The notes beneath the pieces were generated by a model, which was not told the origin of the DNA, did not search any database, and saw only the letters and a program-made list of their open reading frames with translations. This document shows positions 12,644 to 24,663 of a stretch of 64,000 nucleotides of DNA, piece by piece. Position numbers and translations under genes: made by a program. Source of the stretch: Dillenia suffruticosa (lineage: Eukaryota > Streptophyta > Magnoliopsida > Dilleniales > Dilleniaceae). How positions within the stretch are numbered: position 1 is the first letter of the stretch; each line of letters starts with the position of its first letter. The DNA is taken from the NCBI GenBank assembly GCA_033439265.1, contig JAVTVX010000010.1, forward strand, positions 6,572,001 through 6,636,000, written 5' to 3'.

Positions 12644-13333
12644 TCAAACTTCCAGAAATCTTTGAAGTTGTGTTTTATCATGAATTTTATCTGAAAATTT
12701 GTTAGCAAATTCCAGGGATATCTCTATGGGTTTTATGGTCCCACAAGTTATGTGGTGACCCAAGAATCTGATATTCGTTTGGAATAAAGACATCTTTTTT
12801 GTCGATAATACTAGACCGTTCTTTTTACAAACATAAAAGAATGTTTTAAGGTTTTTAAAATGTTGTTCTATTGATGAAGAGACTATAAATACATCATCAA
12901 TATATACTATGCAAAATTCAGAGTATGTATTGACTATATCATTCATGATTTTTTGGAATTTAGAAGGGACATTTTTCAGTCCGAATGGCATTACAATCCA
13001 CTCATATTACCCAAATGGAACAGTAAATACCACTTTATATCTATGATCAGGATGGATTTGTATTTGTCAGAATCTAGATTTCATATCGAATTTCGAGAAA
13101 ATATTTACAGAATTATGTTTTTGCAACAAATCTTTTTTATTTGGTATTGGATATTTTATCCATTTTAGGGTTTCGTTTAGAGGTTTATAATTTATTAATA
13201 GTCTTGGGGTTCCTCTTTCAATTTCTGAAGCTTTGTTGATATAAAGGGCTATGCAACTCCATAGAGACCTAGATTTTGAAATCAATTCCTTGGATTCAAG
13301 GTCTTGAATTTTCTTTTTACAATATTGTTCCAA
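12644..13333 (-). pseudogene. Pararetrovirus reverse transcriptase region (copy C)
   Basis: Two overlapping-frame stretches carry the classic polymerase landmarks. These are RLLINYKPLNE near the start, MPFGLKNVPSKFQ, the YIDDV catalytic box and FLGHHI. This order and wording are typical of Caulimoviridae polymerases, and differ from Ty3/gypsy in detail such as the GTIKPI segment. RNase H text with ETDAS follows at 12441-12647. It is a fossil. Confidence 0.88.
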
Positions 13334-14960
13334 TTAAGCATTCATCTGAATTAGTTTGACTTTAGTGGGAATACTTCATTCGCTAAATCCTTTTTCATAT
13401 GGTTAATCTACCATATGTCGCTTCCTGTTCCAGAAAGCATTAGGAAGGTCTGAACATATATTTTTTTTCTACTAAGTTTTGGAAGTCGAAAATCCTTTGC
13501 TTTATTGAGGCTTGTTTTAATTGATTTTCAATTCTCTGAAGATTAATATTTTGTTTTAAATAACAAATGTCAAATTTTTTTTTTCTGAATTAACAGATTT
13601 ATTGAATTTTCATGAATAGAAATAGCTTTTATTAGATTTAAGCTTATTGTTTTAGGTGGTTCCAAAAATGGAAATTTTAGGTTTTCTTTTTGATTCTTAA
13701 AATTGATTCCATTATACGTTACCTTATTTGGAGTTATTAAGTTTATGAATGGTGTTCCTATGATAACTGTGTGGCAAATATCAGTTACTAAGATGAATGT
13801 TATGTTAACTAGAAAGATTTTATTTTGGATAACTGATTGGTTTTTGCAATTATGTTCATTTTAGAACTATTTACAGAGAATAATGTTACTTTTGTTTTTT
13901 CATAAAATTTTTTAGGAATTAGATTTGCTTTTATATAGTTTAAGTCAGCTCCGGTATCGAAAAGAGCGACTGTATCAATTTTAAAGCTATCATATAATAC
14001 CAGGGTTATTTTTATATGGTATTTTTTGGAAGTGATTTCCTTTAGAACGAATAGAATCTCTTCGAGAAAGATTTTATTGGATTTTTTGAGATATTGGATG
14101 GTCTGAGAATCTAAAGGATCCTCGTCCTGACTTTTTTCATCACTGTTCGAATCGGTAACTATGTTTTTTATCTTTCATTTGAGATAATAGGATTGAAATG
14201 ATTTTAGAGTCTTCTGTTTGTCTATATTTTAATTCTTTTAGTTCTCTTTTGATTGTTTTATTTCTTCTTGTAATTCCGGAATGGTTACAGAAGATTTTTT
14301 ATTGAATTTCCTTTCACTGAGTATGGATGTAAGATCATACATTCTAGTACTAGTAGAAGGACTACCGGAAGGACCTCCAGAACTTCTTTCTAGAGATTGT
14401 TTTAATTGATCAAAATATTTTTTTCTGAATTTTAAAATTATTTATATATTGAATGGTTTCCGGAATTAAATTTTGTTCTTTTGTTAATATGTTTATATTA
14501 TTTGAATATGAGAACTCTGGTTCAGATTCGGTTTTACTAGAACTGATTTTAATTCATCAATTTGGGAGTTACTAGTAGAGGTTTCTGAACTGATTGTATC
14601 AGTATCAGACTTGTCTACTAATAAAACCAAAATTTTATTTAGAGTTCCTTCATCTGAATGAAGTTCTCTACTCTTTTTGGATACCTTGTAATATTTGGAA
14701 ATATGTCATTTTCTTCTGCATTTGAAACATGTAATATCTTTTAATAGTTTCGATGTTGAAGGGTTTTCTTTTTCTTTATATTTGCGGGTTTTATGGGGTT
14801 TCTTATAAGATTTCTTATAATAATTCTTCTTGGAGTTTTTATATTTAGAAATTTTATATTTCTTAGAATATTTTTTTTAAAATGTTTTTTGAATTATTTT
14901 TTACTGCATTCTCCATTGCAGGTTTTATGTTTATTAAGATCAAACTAATCACAGAATGAT

Positions 14961-15195
14961 TGTAACACCGATACTGCGGTGTCCGTACTATTGTACCCCT
15001 ATTCAGGAATTAAATAAAAATATTTCTCAGTTATATATATGGAGAAATTTTTATTTATTTTGATTTTTGATTTTGGGGGTATTAAATCGAAATTTTTGAT
15101 ATATATATAGTATCTGTAAAAAAAAAACAGAGGAGTGCTGCGTTTTGAGCCAAAACACAGCACCCCCACCCAAATCAGATTAGGGCTTTTAACCC

Positions 15196-15242
<47 letters not shown>

Positions 15243-17760
15243 TCTCTCTCCCTCTTCGCCTCTTCCCCTTCCCGCGACCCGCAGCCCTCCCTCGCTCCAT
15301 TCGCCATTCTCCTCCGTAGCGCACCACCACCACCATCTTCTTCTTCTTCTCTCCCTCTCTACTTCTCTTTTTCACTTTCGGCCGAAGGCCTCTCTCCACC
15401 GCTACTCCTCCCTCCCGCGAGCGCGTTAGCCTGCAGCGCCTCCTTCCTCTCGCGAGCGTGCCACAGTGCGATCCTCCTCGCGCGAGCGCGATCCTCCTGG
15501 CGTGAGCGCGCCACAGCGCACGACCTTCCCCAGCGCGCCACAGCGCAAGCACGAGTGCACGACTACCCCACAGCGTGCCTACTCACAAGCGCGCCCCAGC
15601 CCGCTAGCACGCTCTACCCGCTAGCGCGCGCAGTCCGCGAGCCCACTGCTGACCCGCGAGCCTACGAACCTCTGCACAAGTAACTGACTTAGGGTTTTGA
15701 TCCAAATCTAAGTGTTTATGACCTAACTAATAAATCTTGTTTTGATAGGGAGCATTGCAGATTTTGGAGTGATCGAGGAGACATTCGGACGAAGGTCTGC
15801 GCTCTGAGAAAACCCTAGGTGAGAGAAATGCGATCTCTTCAATATTTGAAATAAATTTTATCAAATTTAGGTTTCAATACCTTTAAAATGACATATGGTT
15901 TGAAGAAATCGGAGGAGAATTGAAAAATGTATGATTTTTCAAAAATTTTTCTAACTTGTAGGAAATTTATGTATTTTAGATTTGTTTTTGATTTTGAACG
16001 GTTTTAAGTTTGAATTTAGCTTGATTTTGGTTTGGTTATTTACTTATAAATGGAATGAAATTGATGACATTGATATATATTTATAAATTGAGAAATGAAG
16101 ATTTATACAAATTTAGAGAAGATGATAAACCCTAAGAATAATTGAAAATTTGATGACAGTTGTGATAATATGATTAGGTTGACTTTCTTGGAGATTCGAG
16201 AAGTCGATTTGATTTGATTTTGGAAATATGGAGTGACTACCCTCTCTAAAATGTGAGTGAAACCCTAATCTTTTGTATGAAATATTGAAACCTGATTTTA
16301 TCATATTTTTAATAAAACATGTTTTTGATATGCATTATCTCGACGTATAGAATTGAAATTCAAATCTGTTTTGTAATTATTGAAGTGTCGTACTTATGTT
16401 TTCTACGATTATGCATCCATATTTGAAATGAAATGAAATTGTGTCATAATTCGAGAAATGAAATGTTTTCTATTCTACCATTGCATTGGTTTGTTAAATT
16501 TAAATGATTTCGATGAAATATATTGGCATATGGATTTGAATTAGATGATTTGGCTATGTGGGTTGGATGCCTACTAGCTTGAGTTGATATGACGATGTGG
16601 CATTATTTGATTGATTCCGTAGCTACGAAGGGCATTTGCAGAGGCACGGGTTGTCCAGATACACTTCTGCAAGAGGTATCTATAAACGTCAATTTATATG
16701 GCTATAGGCACGGCCGGTTAAACCCACATTAGGGGAGGATGTGTGTGACGCCACCATCTAGCACCGGGCGGTGACCTATTGAAGAGTCTGGGTAAGCAAG
16801 GGCTAAGCTCACGACCAACGTCGGGATAGAGAGCTACTTTTGAAAACTCTTTGCATAATAAAACCCCCAATGCGTCTGTCTTTGGTCATGGTTGACCTTT
16901 GTCAGGATCCTTTCGGCTTGCTCTATGATCTACTTGATTTTAAATGGATGCATATATGTATGTTATCGTGCGAATGATTCAATGAGTTCATTTTAGCGAA
17001 CATATCATGATTTACTGCAAAATTTAAATTATTGGTTATGAATGATATTATTTGACACTCCAATATTCAGCTATACTATTAGTATTTGAGATTAATCCCC
17101 TCACTCACTGTATATCTTCCTTGATTCTCACCCCTTTTCTTTTCCTCCTCAGACAGGATTATCATGCTAGAGCAACGCTTTGGGCTCCAGAGGATTTGGT
17201 AGTTCGTTGGCGGATTTGAGTATTTTTCGACGGTGAGATTTAAATTAAGATATGAGTTCCGTAATTTATTTTCGACCCTGTGAAGTCTTGACCTTGAGAT
17301 TCGTAGTTGATCGTGTATTTATTATAGGATTGACTGTATAATTTATGTACATTTATTTGCGGAACTCTCATAATTCATTTGCATTGAGGCAAATTGTAGT
17401 GTTTGAATGTTAATTTGGAAAAATTGATTGTAAATTGTATAAAACTTAGGCTCGCTCAGTGTGGCGGCTGTTCATGCTCTAGTTGGGCATGACAATAGAG
17501 GTCTATGGCTAGAATTGTTGGTAATTTACTTAGTCTGACGTTATTCTGGATGTCTGTTGTGGTTGGTGGGTTGTTGTGAAACTGGGATGGCCATTTTATT
17601 TTATTCAAAAGATGATTTTAAATTATACAGATTTAAACAGATTTATTTGTACATGGGAGACCTCCGATTTATGGGGAGGTTCTGTCCGATTTTCTGTAAA
17701 AATACGGCCGGCATTGAGGGCAACGGGCGGCTGTTCACGACTCCAGTTCAGGGCGTGACA
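14961..17760. mobile_element. Solo LTR, 2.8 kb, probable Ty3/gypsy
   Basis: The insert starts TGTAACACCG and ends GGGCGTGACA, with the TG...CA ends of an LTR. The 5 bases ATGAT lie directly on both sides (14956-14960 and 17761-17765), a perfect target duplication, and the virus sequence resumes after it. I find no internal domain and no repeat of its start near its end, so it is one LTR left after recombination. Length and end motifs suit a chromovirus of the Del/Tekay kind, which is inference. A CT microsatellite (15200-15239) and an unusually GC-rich stretch (15250-15680) lie inside. The intact target duplication suggests it is younger than the host virus copy. Confidence 0.88.
15200..15239. 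repeat. (CT)n microsatellite in solo LTR
   Basis: About twenty CT units run uninterrupted, just upstream of the GC-rich part of the LTR. Pyrimidine tracts are common near the transcription start of plant LTRs. It also accounts for the poly-Leu/Ser and poly-Arg/Glu open frames on the two strands. Confidence 0.95.
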
Positions 17761-19425
17761 ATGATCCTAATTCCTTTTTGATTTTTTTCATTTCCCATTT
17801 TAAATGTTTTTAGAGTTTTAAATCTTGACTATCTTTAATCATTCCTTTTGCGTGAAACTAACCAATTCACCATACTTGAGTTGGTCATACGGGATTATAT
17901 GATTTTCAAATGTTTCACGAATAATATTCCATACTCTTTCTCCTAACAAAGTTGGAATTCCAATAAGAAATTTTTTTTTTCCAAAAGGGTTTGTTACAAT
18001 CTTCTCTAAGCATTACCCTAATTAGAAAGGTAGATTAATACCATTGGAAATCACTTAATTTTTTACATATGAGGTATGATAGTATATTTGTGCTTTTATT
18101 TTTTAAATTGGATGAATCTCCAATAAAATGGAGAGTTATAGTGAATACTAAGGTCGCAACTGCATTTTATATCGGTTCACCTAGATGATTCAAAATTGGT
18201 TTACCTTCATCACCAACTTGAATAGCATTTAGGATCTCCGATTGTTGTCTTTTAGTGAGATAAAAATCCCACCATCCTTTTAGTTGATCAGAAAATCCTG
18301 TTATAAGGAGTTCTATAACTGTTTTATCGGTTGTTCCTTGTTGAGTTTTATAAGCATTTGAAGCCATAGTCAATTTTTGTAATAAATTTAAGATTTGATA
18401 TTCACTCATTCCATATCTGTTTCATACATAGATAGAATTAGCATTGTATTTTGGTTGTACTAAGATTTCAGATTGATTACCGATTTTCAATTCGGGTAAT
18501 TTGGTTTTTAAATATTCAGATTTAGGTGTTTTTCAAAGGAGTTTATTTATTTCAGGTTCAGGAGTCTGAAAGGTTTCATTTTCATCCTCATCTAATTCAG
18601 ATGAAAGGGTTTTGCTTAAGATTGTGATATCCTGATTTGCAGATTGAGGAGTCTGAGGTGTTTTAAGGACAATTGGATTGGTTTGTCCTGAAAATGATTC
18701 GATTTTACTGAGTTGAAGTTTTATAGCTTCCATGAATTCTTGTTTATTTGTTTTGATTTCTTGGTGGACATTGTTTGAAATTTGATAAGGTCTGAAAATA
18801 GGGTTTTTAGATTTTTTAATCTTTTATGTTTTATTGGACTCAATTGGCTTTTGAGTTTTTTGTGATTTTTCAATTTTAGAAAGTTGTTTTCCAATTGTGT
18901 TTAAATATGTATTCGTATAATTATTTTGGATGATTATATTTTTTAGGTTTATTGAATCATTATCCTGTGGTTTTTTATATGGATTTGCCTCAACATTTTC
19001 TGTATCAACAGGAATTTTGATCATCCGAAGAGGTGGATAATCAGTCTCTATGGTTTGACCATCTTTGGTTTCCCATGAGGGTTTTTTAGTTCTTTTTATT
19101 ATAGGATTGGCTGTTTTAAATTTAATTTTATGTTGTTTGATATACATTTCAAACCATGTAAAAAATAAAATATTTATTTTATTTTTTTTACAAAACTTAA
19201 AATGTTTTTCTTGAATTTTAAAAATTCTTTCTTCAAAAGTTTTAAAATACCAGTTTCTTTTTTCTCTATTTTCATCAGAGTAAAAATCTTTTTCCAAATA
19301 TTCTCTGTTTACTTGGAAATCTTTTTCAGAATCATTTTGAAAATCATTTTGGGTTTATCATTTTTTATGAGAATATTGAGTTTTTTCAAAATTTTATTTT
19401 TATCATATGTTTTATCAAAATTACA

Positions 19426-20049
19426 TTATTTTTCTAAAATGTTTAGTTCATTTTCTCTACCAACATTTTTTGTTATAGCTGAAGGTGTTGAAGAGATAGG
19501 TTCAGATTCAGATTGATTTTGTTTTTCTGTTTGAGGACGTGTATAGACTAGTTGTGAGATTGTTTTTCCCAAATTTATGGTTTTAAGATAGGTTGTTTGT
19601 ATATCTAAGTTCAAATATCTCGAAAGTTTTATTGGGCTTTTATCATGAAGATTTATAATGAACGGTAATTTTGAAATTCTTCCCAAATCTATATATTCGG
19701 AGGATGACGTTAATGTATCCGAAAACCTGAAAATATAAAATGGTCTATCAAAACTTATTTTTACATTACTATCAGTATATTGTATTATTTGTTTTATTCT
19801 AATACTTGGTTCTGGAATATCATTGCCTATTTTTTTTTGAACTGCTCCTTCCAACATCCAATTTTCTGAAAGAGTTATTTCTTCATATCTGATAGGTTTT
19901 GGAATGACCAAATTGGATTTTGTGATATCGGTTTGGAGAAGAGTTTCTCCGTTTTTGTGTTGGATTCTATGTTTTAAGCCGAAAGCTGTTGTCATAGCTT
20001 TGTAATATATTTTATATATTAGAGCAAGTGAAATTGATCCCTCCATCAT
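19426..20049 (-). pseudogene. Pararetrovirus movement-protein region (copy C)
   Basis: A 207-residue open stretch resembles the 30K-type movement proteins at the start of Caulimoviridae polyproteins. It has an IYKIYYKAMTTAF-like N-terminal segment, a central block with KISFDRPFYIF and a DLGRISKLPF motif. Such proteins let virus pass plasmodesmata. The same block occurs in copy B and fragment A. It is part of a broken polyprotein. Confidence 0.7.
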
Positions 20050-21407
20050 ATCATAATTATGTATTTTAACTTGTAAAGATATAATTAGGTTTGGGAATCA
20101 GTCGTAAGAAACTGAACCATTACATAAACTTGACTCAATAGTTCCTAATAAAGAATCTGAAAAGTTATTGTCTGGCATCTCTAAGAGTTATCAGAATAGA
20201 TGTATTTACACATTCTCTAGTTAATGGTCTAAAACCGATTTGAATTAATCCGATATAGACATATTTGTATCCTTTGTTTATATGCTTTTGTAAAGATTTT
20301 TTTGAAAATAATTGTATAGTTTCGAAAGATTTTAGAAGTTGAATATATTTTTTTTCAGTTTTAATGGTGTAATCTGTTTTAAAGAAATTTATTTTGGGTG
20401 TTTTATATATTTGGTCTATACTTATTTTGGATTTCTCTCATTCATCTATTCATTTTTCAAAATATTCAATTATTATTTTTTTTACTATTTATTATATGTT
20501 TAGTTCTCGAAAAACTTGACATAAAACTCAAAAAGCTAATAGTTCTATAGAATATAGGGTTCATTGTTCTGATTCCAGAAAACAAATTCAAATATATACC
20601 TACGGAACACCGGCTTACCAACGGTCTCACTACCCCTCTTGGGATTTACTATCGGGAACACCGGTGTCTAAACGACTCGGTATATAATCAGATATGAAGT
20701 TTAAAATTTCAAACAATTTAATATATACTCTATATAATACTATCCCCCGTGGCTCTGATATCACGAAGTCCCAGAAATGTTTGTAAACATATTGATAATA
20801 AATAAACCAAGAAGCCCCAGAAACTTAGAGATATAAATAAACAGATAAAAAGATAACAAAAGGATAATTATAAAAAGTAATAAATAAATAAATAGAAAAT
20901 CAAAATAAAGGATAGAGAAATAAAAATAATGAATAATAGATAATAGTGATAACAGATAAATAAAAGTAAGGACCAGGGGCAATAGGATCATTGGGCTGCA
21001 GAACCGACCGTTAATCACCACTTTAAACAAATAAATAAATAAAAAGAAAATACGATCAGAGATTTATGGGCAGCAAGACCGACCGCACTCTGGAAAAAGG
21101 GTTAGAGAGAGTAAAAAATATAAATGAAATATAAAATTTTTATTCATAAAATAAAATTAAATAAAAGTTTATATAAGATAAAGAGCTTACAATGAAATCT
21201 TTGTGCCTTGATCTTGATGAGTTTTTACAATAAATATTCCCTAAGGAGGGAAATAAAAAAAGTGAAAGAATGTGTACACTCAAGGGTGTTTTAATAGAAC
21301 ACTCAAGAAGATTTCATCATATTTCTATATGCTCTCAAACTTTCTTTCTCTCAAGGGCGTGTTCCCCCAAGGTATGTATATGTCCCCTTTCCCAAGAGAA
21401 ATGGTCC

Positions 21408-21533
21408 CCTTATATAGAAAATTTGGTGGGGTACTGTTAGGACACGGGTGAACAGTACCGTATGAATAATGTTATATGAATAGTACCGTATGAATAGTAC
21501 TGTATGAATAGTAGAAGATGAATAGTATTTTAC
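21408..21533 (-). promoter_or_regulatory. Pararetroviral promoter region of copy C: six 14-bp repeats and TATA box
   Basis: Six directly abutting 14-base units (21450-21533) have the plus-strand form GAATAGTACYGTAT with changes. On the minus strand they lie just upstream of a TATA box CTATATAAGG at 21417-21408. Copy B has the same array with four units. An exact 14-base period just upstream of the TATA box suggests a repeated transcription-factor site. Activity is not known. Confidence 0.65.
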
Positions 21534-22290
21534 AAATAGAAATTATACCAAATATAGTGAATGGTACCAAGATTTTATAAGGTGTTTTTCTCATAAATTT
21601 ATCAGTTTTGAGATAACTGATTGATTTTTAACAAAGTTTTACCAGTTTTAGAACAACTGATTGGTTACAATTTTATTAATTTTGTTTGAGATGCCTTCTC
21701 GGATTTTCATCCTAATTTTATACTCTAATTTTTGCATAGGTCGTTCTTTCGAGTTTTCAACCTATCGAGCTAATAGTCAATTTTGCATGGGTAAAAATAT
21801 CTCATCCAGCTATTTTTCAAAATTTATTTTATTATATATATATATATATATATATTATAATCGTTTTAACGATGAGAGAACATCAAAGTCTTCCAAGTCA
21901 TCATTGCCAAGGATGATCGTATAATCAGAATCTGTATCGGAGGTTACGGATCGAGATGATGATCCCTTCTCACTTTGGAGTAACTGTTCCATAATCTGAA
22001 GGTACTCTTCTTTTGTTTTTGCTGTAGTTAGAAGGGATTGAGTATGAGATTTTTAAGCCAAAAAGGCTTTATCAGAAGTGCTAGGGTTTAAAAGGCTCTT
22101 GAGTTTTGGCCAATCTAAGACGGCTTGTTTTAAGAATTTATCAGATACTTTAAAGGAATTCTACCATTTGACTTTAAACTTCCTAAGAAGAACAGTGGCT
22201 CCATTAGAGTCAGTAGCAAAGTCTAGATAGTATTGGCTAGCCCAAGAAACAAAAAACTTGGCGCAAAAGAGATATAAGGACGAAAACTTG

Positions 22291-22770
22291 TTAGAAAGGT
22301 AGATTTATACCATTGGAAATCACTTAATTTTTTTACATATGAGATTTGATAGTAGATCTGTGTTTTTATCTTTTAAATGGGATGAATCTCCAATAAAATG
22401 AAGAGTTATAGTGAATATTAAGGTTGCAATTACATCTTGTATCGGTTCACCTAGATGATTCAAAATTGGTTCACCTTTATCACCAACTTGAATAGCATTT
22501 AGGATCTCCGATTGTTGTCTTTTAGTGAGATGAAAATCTCACAATCCTTTTAGTTGACTAGAAAATCCTACTATAAGGAGTTCTGTAACTGGTTTATCGG
22601 TTGTTTCTTGTTGAGTATTATAGGCATTTGAAGTCACAGTCATTTATTGTAATAAATTTAAAATTTGATATTAATTCATTCAATCTATAATCCATACATA
22701 GATAGAATTAGTATTGTATTTTGGTTATACTAAGATTTCAGGTTGATTAGTGATTTTCAATTTGGGTAAT
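22291..22770 (-). mobile_element. Endogenous pararetrovirus fragment D
   Basis: This stretch repeats, in the same orientation, the coat-protein region found at about 18023-18500 in copy C. It abuts the right end of copy C directly and stops at about 22770 in an (AT) run. It is a broken fragment. It shows that at least one more partial genome was joined here, as in the concatemers or rearranged arrays known for endogenous pararetroviruses. Confidence 0.8.
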
Positions 22771-23030
22771 ATATATATATTTTGGTACTTGATCAAATAG
22801 TATTCAAAATCATATTCTAACTAATATATTCTGAATTACCATTTGACACTCTTTAAAGAAAAGCTCTTTTAACATAAATCTTTCTACGTTATCAATGTGG
22901 GTGTGAGTTTGATTTCCCGGCACAAAGTCTGGGCCAGGCCAGGCCAGGGGCTCTTGTTATATGGTGCCTAACTTCGCCCTTCCTAACCAAGCCCATGTCC
23001 ACCTTTGTCAGAGATTATTATTATTATTAT

Positions 23031-23081
<51 letters not shown>

Positions 23082-24376
23082 TGTTGTAAGAGAAGTTCGA
23101 ATCTAGACCTCTAAATAGAAGTGAGACAGCGTCAACTGAGATACTATTTGTTTATTTATTTGTTTTGTTGGCAACTGGTAAAATCTTATTGTCTTATTAC
23201 AATTTTTTTTTTTATTTTTTTTTATTTTTTTTTGTTTCTCTATTGTTTTAAACAAGAGAAGAGGGAATACCAATGTAATTACATTATTTTTCCTCGTCAC
23301 GGTAAATACTGTTATTCGTTATTGAGTATTCGAAGTTAACCTATAGTCATTTTCAAATCGCCAATTTCACTATCACTATTTTTTTTTTTTTGGGTACAGG
23401 CCAATTTCACTGTCACAATCCCACCAAAATTTTAGTAATTCAACTAAATTAAATATATATATATATATATATATATATTGTAGAGTGTGCAAACCTAGAA
23501 GGATGCTCTATCAAGTCTCACATGTCACATATTTGGGGGGTACTATTAGCGTTCCAATTTACCCATTCATATCCTTCATTTGTTAATTTTAATGGTTCTT
23601 GCTCATCCAATTTTATATCTAAGTCAAAATTCTTTTATTTTATTGTCATATCATTGATCAACACTATCAACCAGTTCGAACTAATTATAATCTAGGTTGC
23701 ATAGAAATGAAAATAAAGAATTTGAAATGGATATGAAACGAAACGTATGTAAAAATGGTATTTTATAAGAATATAGAAATAAAAATACGAAAAAATACGT
23801 AAATATAAAAAATATAAGAATTTTTATATAAATATAAATTATTTTATAAAAATAATATAATAGTTATCCTTTATAGTAAAAATTTAAAATAATCAAATAT
23901 AAAATTATTAATCATAAAACAAATAATATAAAAAATAAAAATTATAATTAAATAAGTAAATAATTTATTTGAAAAAATATAAAAATATAAAAATATAAGA
24001 ATTTTTTTTATAAATATTAATTAATTTACCTGTTGAAAAGTTTATGTAGGAGAGGTTACTTGTACTCATCTAAAATTTAAAAGCAACTTTGTATTTAATT
24101 AATTTCTTACCTAAAAGTCAATAAAATTATTTTGTCCATGTTCATAGTAGATGTTGGTCTTTACAACGGTCAAGAAGAGATGATTGAATTAATTAAAATA
24201 TAGATTAGTCTCCAATTAATCTAAATAACTCTAAGACTAAAAGTGTACGTAAATATGTAGGAAAAAAAATAAAAGTAAGAGAGAAGAAAACAAATCCGAT
24301 TTATAACGATTCATCTAAAAAAAAATATAAATTTAGATATAAGAATTCATGTAATAGAAAATTATAAAATACTTAC
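22771..24376. other. AT-rich spacer with simple repeats
   Basis: No gene is recognised. It contains a long (ATT)n tract (about 23014-23082), an (AT)n tract (about 23452-23480) and very AT-rich text at 23700-24010. Right of the (ATT)n tract, 23085-23150 read on minus resembles a tRNA-like SINE head, with CTCAGTTGAC (A box-like) and GATTCGAAC (B box-like). On that strand the (AAT)n would be its tail. I give this SINE idea low weight because no target duplication was found. Confidence 0.5.
23014..23082. repeat. (ATT)n microsatellite
   Basis: More than twenty ATT units, with one shifted stretch near 23032-23041. A tRNA-like stretch on the minus strand borders it on the right, so it may be the tail of a SINE. 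Confidence 0.95.
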
Positions 24377-24663
24377 AATAATCGTATTCAAGCCGGCCAT
24401 GTTACCCCGCACAAGCCGGTTGACATTGCTCCACAACCAGCATATAAATCAACTACAGCAATCTCTGTTTTAGGAGAATGCAACGTAGAGCTTTCACACT
24501 CACTATTTGATTCACCAATTTGACTTGATATGGTGGAGCATGACTCACTACCGGCCTGTGCATTCTCTAAACCTGGCACGACAATAAATATAGAACACGA
24601 CAACAAATACAACATATCAAAGTAATAGTCACGAATTAAAACCATTTTTGCACTCACATCCAC
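24377..24663 (-). pseudogene. Chromomethylase exon fragment (CMT-type DNA methyltransferase)
   Basis: On minus, an acceptor (TTGAATCTACAG) at 24664 opens an exon that reads VDVSAKMVLIRDYYFDM, then a Ser-rich linker, then EIAVVDLYAGCGAMSTGLC. The last piece is methyltransferase motif I (DLYSGCGAMSTGLC), and the first resembles the segment after the BAH domain in plant chromomethylases, which methylate non-CG cytosines. After motif I the frame is lost and the text resumes in another frame as MAGLNTII before a good donor (GTAAGT) at 24376. I see no other exon nearby, and the BAH, chromo and catalytic Cys parts are missing. It is a decayed gene fragment, moved here or left behind. Confidence 0.72.

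Larger units (their letters stand above)
10832..22290 (-). mobile_element. Endogenous pararetrovirus copy C, unit length and permuted, with solo LTR inside
   Basis: This reads leftward. From high to low coordinates: the last part of ORF2 (22290 to about 21960), promoter region (about 21960-20764), primer site (20745-20762), movement protein (20049-19430), coat protein (19297 to about 17900), an interrupting solo LTR (14961-17760), CCHC zinc knuckle (about 14740-14700), protease (about 13960-13690), reverse transcriptase (about 13333-12650), RNase H (to about 12100), small ORF (12059-11871) and the first part of ORF2 (11837-10832). Both ends fall at the same ORF2 position, so this is one genome of about 8.65 kb cut once. 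It is broken, with roughly ten or more breaks besides the LTR. It differs visibly from copy B throughout, so it is old. Confidence 0.88.

Noticed and set aside
15135-15683. 182-residue open frame in a GC-rich stretch
   Set aside because: Poly-Leu/Ser/Ala text driven by the CT tract and GC bias. It lies inside the solo LTR and has no family motif.
14961-17760. Intact two-LTR element instead of a solo LTR
   Set aside because: I found no repeat of the first few hundred bases near the end, no primer site and no coding domain. One TG...CA unit with a 5-bp duplication fits a solo LTR better.
21450-21533. CRISPR-like array
   Set aside because: The 14-base units abut directly, with no spacers, and lie in a plant virus promoter region.
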